Shown: positions 1 to 11,426, counted from the first letter of the stretch. The stretch is DNA of 64,000 nt from Halichoerus grypus (GCF_964656455.1 NC_135716.1:107168389-107232388); one strand, 5' to 3'. The notes: a model not told the origin generated them from the sequence alone. A program made the numbers and translations.

Positions 1-713
1 GTGGTCACATATTCTTTCAGTTTCTGCCGGTCTTGGAAGCTCTGCATCTCTCCATCCATTCTAAATGACAGTCTTGCCGGATAAAGTATTCTTGCGTGCA
101 TGTTCTTCTCGTTTAGTACCCTGAATATGTCTTGCCAGGCCTTTCTGGCTTGCCAGGTCTCTGTGGATAGGTCTGACGTTGTTCTGATGTTCCTCCCTCT
201 GTAGGTAAGGAATCTCTTCCCCCTAACTGCCCTTAAGATGGTTTCCTTGGTTCTAAGATTTGTGAGTTTTACTATTACATGCCAGGGTGTTGGCCTGTTC
301 TCCTTGATCTTGGGAGGAGTCCTCTCTGCCTCTAGGACACGAATGTTTGTTTCATTCCCCTGATTAGGGAAGTTCTCAGCTGTGATTTGCTCAAATATAT
401 CTTCTAGGTCTCTCTCTCTCTCCACCCCCTCCAGGATTCCAATTATTCTGACATTGGAATGCTTCATGGTGTCACTTATTTCTCTGATTCTATTTTCATG
501 GATTCTGAGTTGTTTCTTCCTGGCCTCCTCTTTTCCCTTTTTATCTATTAAATTGTCTTCTAGGTCACTAATTCATTCTTCTGCCTCACTTACCGTAGCT
601 GTTAGATTATCTAGATTAGATTGGATCTCATTGATAAGATTTTTAAGTTCTGCCAATTCAGCCTTCATTTCAGCCCTTAGAGACTCTATGTTGCCATTAG
701 TTGATTTCTCCAT
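1..713 (-). pseudogene. LINE-1 ORF1 (RNA-binding chaperone), nonsense-broken, partial
   Basis: Translating the - strand from ATG at 711-713 gives an L1 ORF1p-like protein. A heptad-rich N-terminal coiled coil comes first, then the RRM region (SNVRIIGILEG-like motif, ...QITAENFPN...). The C-terminal domain follows, with RTPPKIKENRPTPWHVIVK, DLSTETWQARKAWQDIF and ARILYPARLSF-type blocks, up to VTT at the window edge. The frame is open except for one TGA at 573-575 (codon 47 of this frame), where related copies would be expected to have a sense codon. An upstream ATG at 775-777 is in another frame and closes after 26 codons, so the true N-terminus may also carry a frameshift. It is not a host gene. 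Confidence 0.9.
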
Positions 714-1710
714 TCCAACTATTGTCTTCACAATTGCTGAATTCGATCTCCAACATCTTGGTTATATCTGAATCCATTTGTATATCTGTGGCATAAGTCA
801 TAATATCTGAGTCTTTCCTATTTTGGGGGTTCCTCCTCCCAGTCATTCTATTGATGGGTGGTTGAGGGAATGTATAGAGTCCAAATTATTGACCACAACC
901 CAAGCAAGATGCACCTGTGTTCTAGGGACCTTAGGGTTGCTGGCCTCTTGTTTTCCCAGCCTGTCTTTTGTTGGAGGGGCCTGCCCACTGTTACTCAGGC
1001 AACCCTGTTTGGGCAGAGTTGCCCTGCCCCCCGTGGCGGGGTGATGGGCTCAGTGGGAACCGGTTTTTTGGGGCTTTTGTTCTCTGGTGGCTTTCCCTGT
1101 CTGCTTTCTGCATCTCTTCCGAGAGAGCAGAAGAGACCGTTTCCAACCCTCTGCCTCAGAGCAGAGAGATCGCAGTCTCTTCTTCAGTAAGCTCTCCAGG
1201 CCACACTGTCTCTATTTCTGTCTATGCTGCTATAAACTGCAGCGTCCTGGGTTGTGTGCCCCTCAGCAGTGCTCCCAGTCCTTGCCTCCAGGTTGGGGCA
1301 TGTCTCTGCCCTTTGTGCTTTTAAAACCGCCAGCCGCTCCCAGTTCACACATGCGACCCCGCCGCTCTGGGTTTCCATCCCGGGGGCTGCCCTGAAGTCC
1401 TTTCCCCGCCGCTACCGGTCTGCGAGTCTGTGCCCATCCCCAGCGCGGGAGGATATCGCTCACCGGTGGTGTAGGATCCCCACCGCCAGGCTCCCTCCCG
1501 CTGCTGTTTATCCTCTGATACCTGTCCACGGAATCACAGCTCCCCACATCGTACCTCAAAACCAACCACCTGCGATATTCTGTTTGTAGAGATCCAGATC
1601 TTCTTACATCTTAGGCTGATTTTGTGAGTGGTCTGGTAGATATCCAGCTCAATTCCGGGGACCAGTTGAAATAGGGTCCCCTACTCCTCTGCCATCTTTT
1701 CCTCCCCCCT
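714..1710 (-). promoter_or_regulatory. LINE-1 5'UTR, CpG-rich internal promoter region
   Basis: About 1 kb upstream of the L1 ORF1 start on the - strand is markedly richer in G, C and CpG (especially 1020-1520) than the surrounding intron. L1 5'UTRs hold an internal Pol II promoter, and in some families an antisense promoter too. Here an antisense promoter would point in the DPYD sense direction. Short open frames on both strands in this stretch (for example 858-1395) are by-products of its base composition. Confidence 0.7.
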
Positions 1711-2297
1711 AGAATTGTCTTCCTTAATAGTTTTCTTCATTGTATTATAGCCCTGATCAAAACCTCCTCATCAAAATGTCTCTGTTGCCCATGGCTGACT
1801 TTATGAGGTCTTGGTAACAACTGAACACTCTGTTTCCAAACTTATCTCTGATTATTCTGAAGTGAATCATCTCTACTCTAGACTGATGTTCTTTTCACTT
1901 TCCATAATAGACCACCTTTAACAGCTTTCATTAGTCTACTTTGCTAAAGTGGTGTTATGCCATGTTTTTTCACTATAAAGTTACTCTTTTTCCCCCTCTT
2001 TTCATACCTTTCCATACGTCTGGAAGGAAGTCACAGTGCACAGGCATACTTAAAGAGTGGAGAATTATGCTCTACTTCCTTGAGGATGGAGTATCTACAT
2101 AAATTATTTAGAATTATTCTGTATGGAGATTTGTCTGTTCTGCCCATTTATTTATTTATGTAAGTATGGACTCATGGGTATTTATTTTATACTTTGGTGT
2201 AACCTAATATTACTTTGTTTATTTTGACACTCAAACTGTTCCAGCTGTGGCCATTAGGAGTTCTTTCAGTTGGCTCCTGTATTCCTTTGATTTACCT

Positions 2298-2349
<52 letters not shown>

Positions 2350-2757
2350 GCCTATGTGTTGTAAGCACTAAATTTCTGGTGCTACAAAGAAGCTCTAAGC
2401 ATACTTGTATACTTCTTGTTCTAGTCCTAGAATCAGCCACTTCTCCGAGGAGCCCTGATTCCTTTATTGGATAATACTATTTAAACCCAAGATCCAGCAA
2501 TTAAGTATGCTCATTGCTACTGCAATTGTTGTTTCTAGGATATTTCAGCTGACAGAGTAAGGAAATACATATTGTGTATGCTCACTTGTGTATATACATA
2601 TATCTATAAATACTTATATATATAGGCATCTGTATCTATATTAAGCTAAACCTGAATACATACTGTTATCTCCAACTTTAATCCATTACCATACAGATCA
2701 TTCTACCCTATTCTTCTTACTTTCTCCAACAATGAGAAACCTGACTCCCAACATCCA
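1711..2757. other. Intronic sequence without recognised element apart from a GT microsatellite
   Basis: AT-rich sequence. I see no gene or transposon that I can name, only the dinucleotide repeat listed separately and a TATA-rich patch at 2585-2640. Confidence 0.5.
2303..2350. repeat. (GT)n microsatellite, about 24 units
   Basis: Uninterrupted TG dinucleotides, followed by an imperfect GCGTGTGCCTATGTG tail. The apparent ORFs across it on both strands are repeat artefacts. Confidence 0.97.
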
Positions 2758-2808
2758 TCCTTCCTTCCTTTCTTTCTTTCTTTCTTTCTTTTTCTTTCTT
2801 TCTTTCTT
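2758..2808. repeat. (TTTC)n pyrimidine repeat at the L1 tail
   Basis: Runs of TTCC/TTTC, interrupted once by TTTTTC. They probably derive from the poly(A) tail of the adjacent antisense L1. Confidence 0.9.
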
Positions 2809-3222
2809 TAAGTTTTTATTTAAATTCTAGTCAGTTAACATATAGTGTAATATTGGTTTTAGGAGTAGAATTTAGTGATTCATCACTTACAAATAATACC
2901 CAGTGCTCATCACAAGTGCCCTTCTTAATACCTGTCACTCATTTAGCACACCACCTCTCCAGCACCCCTCAATTCGTTCTCTATAGTTAAAAGACTCTTA
3001 TGGTTTTCCTCCCTCTCTCTCTCTTTTCCCCCCCTTCCCCTATGTTCATCTGTTTTGTTTCTTACATTCCACATATGAATGAAATCATACGGTATTTGTC
3101 TTTCTCTGACTGACTGACTTCACTCAGCATAATACACTCTAGCTCCATCTATATCATTGCAAATGGCAAAATTTAATTCTTTTTGATGGCAGAGTAATAT
3201 TCCATTAATATATGCATATTCC

Positions 3223-3225
<3 letters not shown>

Positions 3226-3258
<33 letters not shown>
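3226..3258. repeat. (CA)n microsatellite
   Basis: About 16 CA units at the position where carnivore L1 3' ends carry a TA/CA tract, directly before the nested SINE. Confidence 0.95.
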
Positions 3259-3259
<1 letters not shown>

Positions 3260-3262
3260 CAC

Positions 3263-3470
3263 TTTTTTTTTTTTTTTTTTTTAAAGATTTTATTTATTTA
3301 TTTGACAGAGAGAGACACAGTGAGAGAGGGAATACAAGCAGGGGGAATGGGAGAGGGAGAAGCAGGCTTCCCACGGAGCAGGGAGCCCGATGCGGGGCTC
3401 GATCCCAGGACCCTGGGATCATGACCTGAGCCGAAGGCAGACGCTTAACGACTGAGCCACCCAGGCACCC
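3263..3470 (-). mobile_element. Can-SINE, antisense, nested in an L1
   Basis: On the + strand it reads poly(T), AAAGATTTTATTTATTTATTTG, a GA-rich middle, and the complement of the tRNA-like head ending GAGCCACCCAGGCACCC. The internal GATCC/GAGCC B-box-like region is recognisable. It splits the surrounding L1. Confidence 0.95.
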
Positions 3471-3807
3471 CCACACACCACTTCTTTATCCATTCATCAG
3501 TTGATGTACATTTGGTCTCTTTCCATAATTTGGCTATTGTTGATAATTCTGCTATAAACATAGGCCACCATTGATTTAATTGTTTAATTCTAGTGTACAT
3601 GTATAGTGGTATTCAAATTAACTCATACCCCCATCCTAACCTATTATATTTAAAATAATATTTAAGTGCCAGGTAGTTATCATATTTCTGTACTACTCAA
3701 AGGACCTAAAGGAATGATAAATTTATAGTAGGTCCTCAATGTTTATACTATTGAAGGATTTCTAAAATAGTTAATATTTTTATTATACTCAAATTCAAAT
3801 TAGTTTT

Positions 3808-3987
3808 TTTTAAAGATTTTAATTGAGAGAGTGAGCAAGTGAGAGAGCTTGAACAGGGGGAAGAGCAGAGGGAGAAGCAGGCTCTCCACTGAGCAGGGAG
3901 CCTAACGTGGGGCTCGGTCCCAGGACCCTGGGATCATGACCTGAGCCAAAGGCAGATGCTTAACTGGCTGAGCCACCCAGGTGCCAC
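3808..3987 (-). mobile_element. Can-SINE, antisense, with 17-bp target-site duplication
   Basis: The element runs from poly(T)/AAAGATTTTA to GAGCCACCCAGGTGCC. It is flanked by perfect copies of AAATTCAAATTAGTTTT at 3791-3807 and 3988-4004, which fix both ends. Confidence 0.96.
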
Positions 3988-4004
3988 AAATTCAAATTAG
4001 TTTT

Positions 4005-6287
4005 GATATCCAAAAGACATCACAGCTTTTTGCAATGCTGCCATGGCCATGATTATGAATTTAGGTAGACTGATATGTAGATATGCAAATGTGCCAATCA
4101 TCAGATAGTAGAGTTTAAGGTAAATTGATAGGCCTCTTAATGGGATGAAAACATCTATTTTTTTTTTTTGGTTTTTATATAAAGCTGTAATACATTTACA
4201 AGTAGAGACTGTTTTTTAATTAAAAAATGAAAATGAGAATGGACCAGAAATCTCAAATTAAAATGATTAGATGAGGGTGGAAGTATGTAGGAAGGCTAAG
4301 AAGATTGTACCTCCACAGGTTGGGAAAGTGAAGAATGAAAGAGCTTTTACTAATAAAAGTCATACAGTTTTAACCAGTATAAAAGGTAAATATGGATTTC
4401 TGATCTAATATGTGAAATTATAAGTTATTTGAAGTTTAAGTGAAATAAGGTTTGGGCAACTAAGTTTAGTCTTTAGAGGGTAATATGCAGATGGTTCTCA
4501 ATAACCCATGAGATGTTACTAGTAAGAAATCTAAATGTGTTCAAAATGGGTGTGGACACAGCAATACACAGCAGAACTTGAAGATTCATGTCCGATGTAT
4601 CCCTTGAGATAGTGATGTAGCCAACTCTCCTTGGAATCTGAGATCCAAGGTAATAATTCCAGAGTTCTTATGTTTTTTTCCACTTATGCTAGGGGATTTT
4701 GCCAAACTGTAAAATTAAATAAAAAAGAATGACTAAAAGCAGTTCTCATAACATTCAGCTTTTTTTGTATTTAGAATCAGTCATAGCATTCACAGATGTT
4801 TGAATTTGATTTAACTTCCTCAAATCTATTTTTCAACATGAGAAAAAGTTGTCAAACAGTATAGGCACAAATGCCACTGGCAATACTTAAGAAGACTTTA
4901 AGCCCAGAAAATAATGTTGCCATATGAAAAATACCTATTTTAAAAAATTACCTCCAGATTTCCTGGAAACCAAGTGAAATTAGAGAGTTTATATATGTGG
5001 TAAATATATATAAAAAAAATACCAAGACTAAGAAAGAACACCAAAACTTTTCAAAGGGATAAGAAACATGCTAGTTAGTATTATAAAAATAGAACTCATG
5101 GTTCTAACATCCACATTAGTTAGCTTCTATTGCATTGATTAAAACATGGGTAGGGATTGAATATATGCAATACATTTGAAAAAAAGTAAATTATTCTTTT
5201 AGGATTCTCATGTGACAGTCTAAATAATTAAGTTCAAAATTATGCTTTATTACAATTTCACAGAAAGTAGTAAACTTGTTATGTTTACACACTACCAAAT
5301 GCTAATGGCAACTGAATCACATAGAACACTGTATTTTATCCTGTCAACCAGCATATCCATTTTGATCATAAACCTGTAGTTGTCAGCTTGATATACGTAT
5401 AAGATGCTTGAATATAATTTAGTGCAAATTGTCTAAAGTAGGAATAATTTTGGGGGGCATCTCTAGCAATTCTAAAAGAAATGAAAATATGTTGACTACA
5501 CTTGATTTGAAATCAAATAATTGTTACATTTCAATAGAACATTAGATTTTATAAATTACCAATCTGTGTGAAATAAAATAATAAAACTTTGTCAAAGTAT
5601 ATAATACTTATAACAATCCTGTGATGTGTGATATATTATCCCCAGTTACAGTCTAAAGTATATCATATACCAATATAAATGAAGTAAAAATAATGAAAAT
5701 AAAAACATCTTCATAGAAATTATTTACTAGTATTGCAGAACTGAGGCACAGAACTACATCTTCTGCTGTTTCCAGTTCAGTGTTATTTCTTCTATGTTGT
5801 ACTGCCTTATGATTTGATCTGGTTCATTGATAAAAGCTAAGTGTAGATCTATAAGGAAGGAATCCTGTGCTCTAGGCTGAGCTATGCTCCTCACAGGTCA
5901 GTGATGGTACTGTGGTTGAAAGTGGTGGTTCTGAAGCCTATCTAGATTCAAATGCTGTATTTATTTCTGAAGTATATGGCTACCTGGGTTCAAATTTTGT
6001 GTGATCTATAGCAGTGCTATTGGTAGTATAACCATAGACTGGTGCCAGTTCCTGAACTGGTTGTCACTATTCTGTAATGACATAAGCCCACACACTGAGA
6101 GTGAGTGTTTAGAAACCTTTATAGCAACTTGACAGAGTAATTTCATGTCTGATGAATCAAATAATAAAATATCAGGGCATGCATTTGTATGCTTGCTTTT
6201 TTTTCAATTAATGGTTCTAATTAATTTTATATTGTTTTATACAAATAATTTTTTTAAATGGATTGGAATTAAAGAAGACTGGTCCTA
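4005..6287. other. AT-rich intronic sequence, no gene
   Basis: No open frame or transposon could be named with confidence. A weak MIR-like patch (GGTTCTGAAGCC...AGATTCAAATGCTG) lies near 5920-5965. The rest may be unique sequence or strongly decayed repeats. Confidence 0.45.
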
Positions 6288-6504
6288 GGGCATCTGGGTG
6301 GCTCAGTGGGCTAAGCATCTGACTCTTGGTTTCAGCTCAGGTTATGATCTCAGGGTCGTGGGATCAAGCCCTAGGCCCTGCATCAGGCTCTGTGCTCAGC
6401 GAGGAGTCTGCTTGAGGATTCTGCTTGAGGATTCTCTCCCTCACCCTGTACCCTCCTCCCCATTCTCTCTCTCAAATAAATAAATAAAATCTTGAAAAAA
6501 AAAA
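6288..6504 (+). mobile_element. Can-SINE, older subfamily
   Basis: Head GGGCATCTGGGTGGCTCAGT, central GGTTATGATCTCAGGGTCGTG, a duplicated GAGGATTCTGCTT segment, CT-rich tail and AATAAATAAATAAAATCTTG plus poly(A). Confidence 0.94.
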
Positions 6505-6813
6505 CACTTTTCCCTCACTACAGAGAGTTTGGGAAACATGATTTAGAACAGTACTAAGACAATGCTTTAATTTCCTCATCAGTAAAATGGGATAAAAAGT
6601 AGAGCTGGGTAATGACTTTATACTATTCAAGTGACAGCATTCAAAAGAGTCACCTGTACCATTTCAAAAATTCTTTTTCTATGTACTTGCCCATTTGCTT
6701 TTTTTATGTAGTTATCAGACCTACAACAAATCTTAGGGTTTTTTGTTTAATTTTGTTTTTTAATGGAATGATGTCGATAGGGGAAAAAGAAGCTGGGAGA
6801 CTACGTGGAAACT

Positions 6814-7063
6814 AGATTTTATTTTTTTAATTATAATTATTATTATTATTGAGAGAGACCGAGAGAACGCACACACACAAGCAGGGGTGGGGGGAGCGCT
6901 GAGGGAGAGGGAGCATCTTAAGCAGGCTGCATGCCCAGTGCAGAGCCCTATGTGGGGCTCCATGCAGGGCTTGATGGGGGTCTCGATCTCACGACCCTGA
7001 GATCATGACCTGAGCCAAAATCAAGAGTCGGTCGCTTAACCAATTGAACTATCCAGGCGCCCC
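6814..7063 (-). mobile_element. Can-SINE, diverged long form
   Basis: Antisense element ending AACTATCCAGGCGCCCC with the complement of GAGATCGAGACC in the middle. A (TAT)n-rich stretch at 6826-6850 replaces part of the usual AT tail. Confidence 0.92.
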
Positions 7064-7216
7064 ATGACCTACAAGTCTTACCACAATATGTATGACTTAT
7101 GTTTCAGGTGGGCCAAGGGGCGACCTGAGAGTTTTTCAAGAGAAGGCATCTTGAAACTTTTTCCTTCTTTTCATAAAGTTTATTCTTACCTCAAGATGAG
7201 AATTTTTGGTTTACTA

Positions 7217-7352
7217 GTCCTTCTCAAACTTTAATGTACATATGAATCACCTGGAGATCTGCTTCCAGATTTAACTCAGTGGGTCTGGTGTTGGGGCCTG
7301 AGGTTTTGCATTTCTCAAAATCTCCTACATGATGCAGATGCTGCAGAGAAGT
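7217..7352 (+). mobile_element. MER5A-like hAT DNA transposon fragment
   Basis: TTCTCAAACTTTAATGTACA...GAATCACCTGGAGATCT and ...CTCAGTGGGTCTGG...GATGCAGATGCTGC follow the MER5A consensus as remembered. The 3' terminal part is missing. Confidence 0.75.
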
Positions 7353-7922
7353 GAGGATTTTACAAGTCTTGTTTCTTAGGTACATCCTCTTACCTAGTAC
7401 ATGGGAGCAAAACCACTCAGAGAAAAAAATCTCCCTGCAAATACTCTGTGGTTTTCCCTAGATCATAGGACACATTTTATCCTCAGCCTGGCCTCTTCTT
7501 CAATAATGGTATTTTTCAGTGGTCATGGAGACCACCCAAAGCCAAAGATCCAGCAAAGCTAAGGGTCTAGGACCTCCACTGTAAATCTAACTTCATTTAA
7601 GGTTGTTTTTCTCTTTTAATGCTAACTTAACAAATGTGGCAATTTGACTGGTCTGATACAGTCACCATTATCTTAGTTGTCTATCACTCTGGCAAAAATA
7701 TATTTGCCTGAAGTCATTAGCCCATTGCCAATTAATTTCGTTTTGGCATGGATTGGTTTAGTGTTCTTATATAGTAGTTTCCAAAATTGACTTCTTTGGA
7801 GTCTTGGTCTTGTGTTTCTGATGAAGAAAGCATGGGGTTTTAAACATGTACACTGTGTGGTTTTTTTCTTCATACTTAAGTCCCATCTTAATATGTAGGA
7901 ATTGGGTCTTTGGATCATTTAT

Positions 7923-8060
7923 GAAAGAAAGGAAGGAGGGAAAAGAAAGAAAGAAAAGAGAGGGGTGGGGGAAGAAAGAAAGAGAGGGAGGGAGGGAGGG
8001 AAGGAGGGAAGGAAGGAATAGGGAGGAAGAAAGAGGAGAAAGAGAGAGAGAAAGAAGAAA
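7923..8060 (+). repeat. Polypurine tract, (GGAA/GAAA/GGGA)n
   Basis: About 138 nt that are almost entirely A and G on the + strand, with only a T in GGGGTGGGGG and one in GAATAGGG. The basic (+) and serine/leucine-rich (-) open frames over it are composition artefacts. Confidence 0.95.
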
Positions 8061-8711
8061 GAATATTTTCATAGCCTTAACGTTAAACAAATCTCCGCTT
8101 TAATAAACTCAGGAATTTTAATGCAACAGGAGAATATTCATTCTCTGGGCTTTCTTTTTGTCCAAAGCATTAAAAATTGAAATGAAAAATTATAATTATT
8201 GTTTAGTATTGTACAAATCATTCATCTAGGATATATATATACATATATACATATATTTATTTTTTCATGTGAATTAGTTATCTACCTACTGTGTCTTCTC
8301 TTCAGTTATCTAAGCACTCAAGTAATTTGAGCTGATATATGGGTAGATACAGTTATTAATATTTGTGATTCATAGATTTATAATATTGCCATGCTTGGAA
8401 ATTTTGATTTTAGGACAACATTCAAGTTACTTGTATGAATAAGTAAGTGAATAATAGGTAAGTATCCATCATCTCTGTATTGTCCATGGTAATCCTATCC
8501 TGTCTCAAAAGATAATATTTTGAATAAGAATTTTCTTCTTAGTATAATTTTCAATCTCATTATCCTAAAATTACATTTTGATCCTTGGATATTAAAAAGA
8601 AAAAAAAGTGATTCATTCACATATGTAAGAACCTTTCTTTTATGATGCTGAGAAAAATTAGAAAATGGATGAATAGCTAAATTTACCATTTCTTCTTCGG
8701 GATAATACTGA

Positions 8712-9415
8712 GTAACTACCATGTATTAGGCAGAAAGAATACAGAGAAGAACAGAGCAGGGACTTGGCTTAAAGAATTCACAGACAAAAAAAAAATAAGA
8801 AATTAATTAGAGTGCAGTGTAAAGACCAATAGACTGAAACACTGGTTATAATAATAATAAAGGGGGAAACACAGAGTAGGAATCTGATATTTCAGTTTGG
8901 GGTGGGGGGGTACTGGTCTGTAAATCTTCTCAGAGGAGTTGATTTATTATTTGCTTCTTAAAGACAAGTTCAGAGATAGCCAGGCAAAGGAGGAAGGCGG
9001 ACCATTCCAGTCATAGGGAATCAGTAATGCATGGAGTAATGAGAGGGAATGAGGTATTTAGGGCACTACACAATGAAATTCAAATTGGTCTATCAGAAGG
9101 AAGTGTTAAGTGTTAAAGGAATGAGAGAGATAAGACTTGAGTTCAGATAACAAAGAGCCTTATGCGTACCATGCTAAGGAGTTAACTACTGGGGTGTCCC
9201 TAATCAGTGATAATGGTGAATTTTCCATTTCAGAAAAATTTCCCTGCAGGTATGGTGGGGCAATGATTCCAGATATTCTAGAAGTAGGAAGATCAGTTTG
9301 GGAGGGTATTCTTGTCAGCCAGGATAGAAATGATAAGGGCTTGAACTGGGGTTGAGAATGTTAACCTCAGAAATTATTAAGTGAAAAGAATAGAATTTTA
9401 TGATTTAATAGAAAT
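8712..9415 (-). mobile_element. LINE-2 relic
   Basis: The + strand resembles the complement of the L2 3' region: a 'TAGGCAGAAAGAATACAG' start, then GATAGCCAGGCAAAGG...CATTCCAGTCATAGGGAA and ...AAAGAGCCTTATG. It is heavily diverged. A 72-codon open frame at 9137-9355 has no protein signature. Confidence 0.55.
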
Positions 9416-9529
9416 GAGGTTTGATGAAGAGGGAGATGTGTAGATGGATGATTCCTAGTTTTCTACTTATCTGATAAGCTGAATAGTTGGTGTGTATGTC
9501 ACACAACATAATTTTTTTTTTTCTTTCCA

Positions 9530-9645
9530 ACATGAGGCCTGGATTCAGTTCAACATTGGATACTATAGAGTCTCAGCACTCAGCACAGTATCTGGCTCAT
9601 AGTAAATGCTCTATAAATATATTTTGAATGAATGATAATCTTACT
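9530..9645 (+). mobile_element. LINE-2 3' end relic
   Basis: CAGCACAGTATCTGGCTCAT...AGTAAATGCTCTATAAATAT...TTTGAATGAATGA is the characteristic L2 3' terminus. Confidence 0.75.
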
Positions 9646-9793
9646 GTTCATAAAAACTGAATGTCAGATCAAGAGTACATTTGGGAAAGAAGACAATGGA
9701 TAAAATTTTGGAAATGTTGAATCTGATGTGTTTCCAGCTGGTGGGAAATGTTCAGTAAGTAGTTAGATGTTTGGATATATGGATTTATTTAAA

Positions 9794-9989
9794 GATTTTT
9801 TTTTTTTTTTTTTTTCTTTATTTGAGAGAGAGAGAATGAGAGAGAAAGCACATGAGAGGGGGGAGGGTCAGAGGGAGAAGCAGACTCCCCGCCGAGCAGG
9901 GAGCCCGATGCGGGACTCGATCCAGGGACTCCAGGATCATGACCTGAGCCGAAGGCAGTCGCTTAACCAACTGAGCCACCCAGGCGCCC
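9794..9989 (-). mobile_element. Can-SINE, antisense, with perfect 21-bp target-site duplication
   Basis: Poly(T)-ended antisense SINE ending ACTGAGCCACCCAGGCGCC. The 21-bp direct repeats at 9773-9793 and 9990-10010 (starting GGATATATGGATTT) are identical, suggesting a comparatively recent insertion. Confidence 0.97.
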
Positions 9990-10194
9990 GGATATATGGA
10001 TTTATTTAAAAAAAAAAATTAACAGGAATTTTTTTAAATCCACCAAAGCAGTAATATAATTCTATAAATGTGTGTTAACTTGAATCATATAAGCAGTAAT
10101 ATTCAAATAGTATTTCAGAGTTTATCAGTCTAAACTAGCTAATTTAGGCATATGTGAAAAATGAGAAATGGCTCTATATTTTTAGAAACCTGAA

Positions 10195-10450
10195 ATCTTA
10201 ACCATGTATTCACTAATGGACACTTAGGTTGTTTCCTTATCTTATCTATTGTGAACCATGCCACAATGAACATAGGAGTGCAAGAATCTCTTCATGATAC
10301 TGATTTCATTTCCTTTGGATATATACCCAGAAGTGGGATTGCTGGATCATATAGTAGTACTATTTTTTTTTTTTTTTTTTTTAGGAAACTCCATACTGTT
10401 TTCCATAATGGCTATACCAATTTACATTCTTATTAGTAGCATACAAAGAT
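10195..10450 (-). mobile_element. LINE-1 fragment, inverted 5' half of a twin-primed insertion
   Basis: The + strand carries the complement of L1 ORF2/3' sequence: ATTCACTAATGGACACTTAG, TTTGGATATATACCCAGAAG and ACTGTTTTCCATAATGGCTA blocks. An expanded T-run sits at 10362-10381. It abuts, in opposite orientation, L1 3' sequence that follows immediately. Confidence 0.82.
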
Positions 10451-10465
10451 TACTAAAGAAAATGT

Positions 10466-10517
10466 TATATATATCTATATGTAGATATAGATATATAGAT
10501 ATATATTATATATAATA
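10466..10517. repeat. TA/GATA-rich simple repeat at the L1 inversion junction
   Basis: TATATATATCTATATGTAGA...TATATATTATATATAA sits where L1 copies carry a short TATATATATA tract. Confidence 0.85.
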
Positions 10518-10645
10518 GAATATTATTCAGCCATAGAAAGAAGGAAATCCTGCCATTTGCAACAACATGGATGAACCTAAGGGACATTATGTTAAGTCAA
10601 ATAAGCCAGACACAGAAAGACAAATACTGTATGATTTTACTTATA

Positions 10646-11111
10646 CAGATCTTCCTTGACTTATGATGGGGTTATATACAAATAAACTCATCATAAGTTG
10701 AAAATACTGTTAAGTAAAATGTGCATTTAATACATCTAACCTACTGAACATCATAGCCTAAAATTGGGCAAAATCATCTAACACAAAGCTTATTTTATAA
10801 TAAAGTGTTGGATATCTCATGTAATTTATTGAATACCCTACTGAAAGTGAAAAAACAGAATGGCTGTATGAGTATAGAGTGATTGTAAGTATGTCAGTTG
10901 TTTACCCTTGTGATCTTGTGGCTGAGTGGGACCTGTGGCCCATTGCCACTGCCCAGCATCATGAGAAGGTATCATACAGCGTATTGCTAGCCTGGGAAAA
11001 AAATCAAAATTCAAAATTTGAAGTGCAGTTTCTACCAAAGGCATATCACTTTGGACTGTCGTAAAGTGGAAAAAACCCTAAGTCAAACCATTCTAAGTCA
11101 GGTGTCGTCTG
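10646..11111. mobile_element. Tigger/pogo-like non-autonomous DNA transposon
   Basis: A 466-bp element begins CAGATCTTCCTTGACTTATG and ends with the imperfect inverted complement ...CTAAGTCAGGTGTCGTCTG. It is flanked on each side by TA (10644-10645 and 11112-11113), the target duplication of the Tc1/mariner-pogo class. Removing it restores a continuous L1 (TTTTACTTA|TA|TGTGGAATCC). The two 60-70-codon open frames inside are on opposite strands and show no transposase. Confidence 0.8.
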
Positions 11112-11426
11112 TATGTGGAATCCAAAAAAGTTGAACTCATAGAACCAGAGAGTAGAATGGTGGTTACTAGGGACTCAGGGGTGGGGGAAATGGAGAGAGG
11201 TTGATCAAAGAGTACAAACCTCAGTTATAAGATGAATGAGTTCTGGGAATCTAATGTACAGCATAGTGTTTATAGTTAGTAATAATGTATACTAAGACAG
11301 TAGATAAGTGCTCTTACCACATATACACACACAAAAGATGACTATGTATAGTGATGGTTATATTGAGTAACTTGACTCAATACTCATTTCACAGTATAAT
11401 ATGTATATTAAATCATCACATTTATA

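Larger units (their letters stand above)
1..1710 (-). mobile_element. LINE-1, 5' part (5'UTR and ORF1), cut by the window edge
   Basis: Read on the - strand, the element begins near 1710 with a GAGGAAAAGATGGCAGAGGA-type start. It runs through a GC- and CpG-rich 5'UTR (about 714-1710) and then ORF1 (713 to 1), and ORF2 should lie to the left of the window. Having the very 5' end marks this as a full-length or near full-length insertion rather than the usual 5'-truncated copy. It lies antisense to DPYD. Confidence 0.88.
2758..3585 (-). mobile_element. LINE-1 3' end fragment with a nested Can-SINE
   Basis: The + strand starts with a (TTTC)n/T-rich tract, which is the complement of the L1 tail. 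It then shows the complement of the carnivore L1 3' terminus (AGTTTTTATTTAAATTCTAG) and the conserved stretch complementary to TTACTCAGCCATCAAAAAG. The stretch CTTCTTTATCCATTCATCAG at 3480-3499 continues the L1 after an expanded CA tract and a SINE insertion. The element is 5'-truncated. Confidence 0.85.
10452..11426 (+). mobile_element. LINE-1 3' end, sense half, interrupted by a DNA transposon
   Basis: Sense L1 3' sequence: TATTATTCAGCCATAGAAAG, CATTTGCAACAACATGGATG and TATGATTTTACTTA. It resumes after the insertion at 10646-11111 with TGTGGAATCC and continues to about 11426. Together with the inverted piece before it, this forms a 5'-inverted insertion. Confidence 0.82.

Noticed and set aside
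858..1589. Cluster of overlapping 60-120-codon frames on both strands near the start
   Set aside because: They lie in the GC-rich L1 5'UTR, where stop codons are rare. No host protein is recognisable.
7767..8103. Serine/leucine-rich and Lys/Glu/Arg-rich frames
   Set aside because: They are translations of the polypurine tract and its complement.
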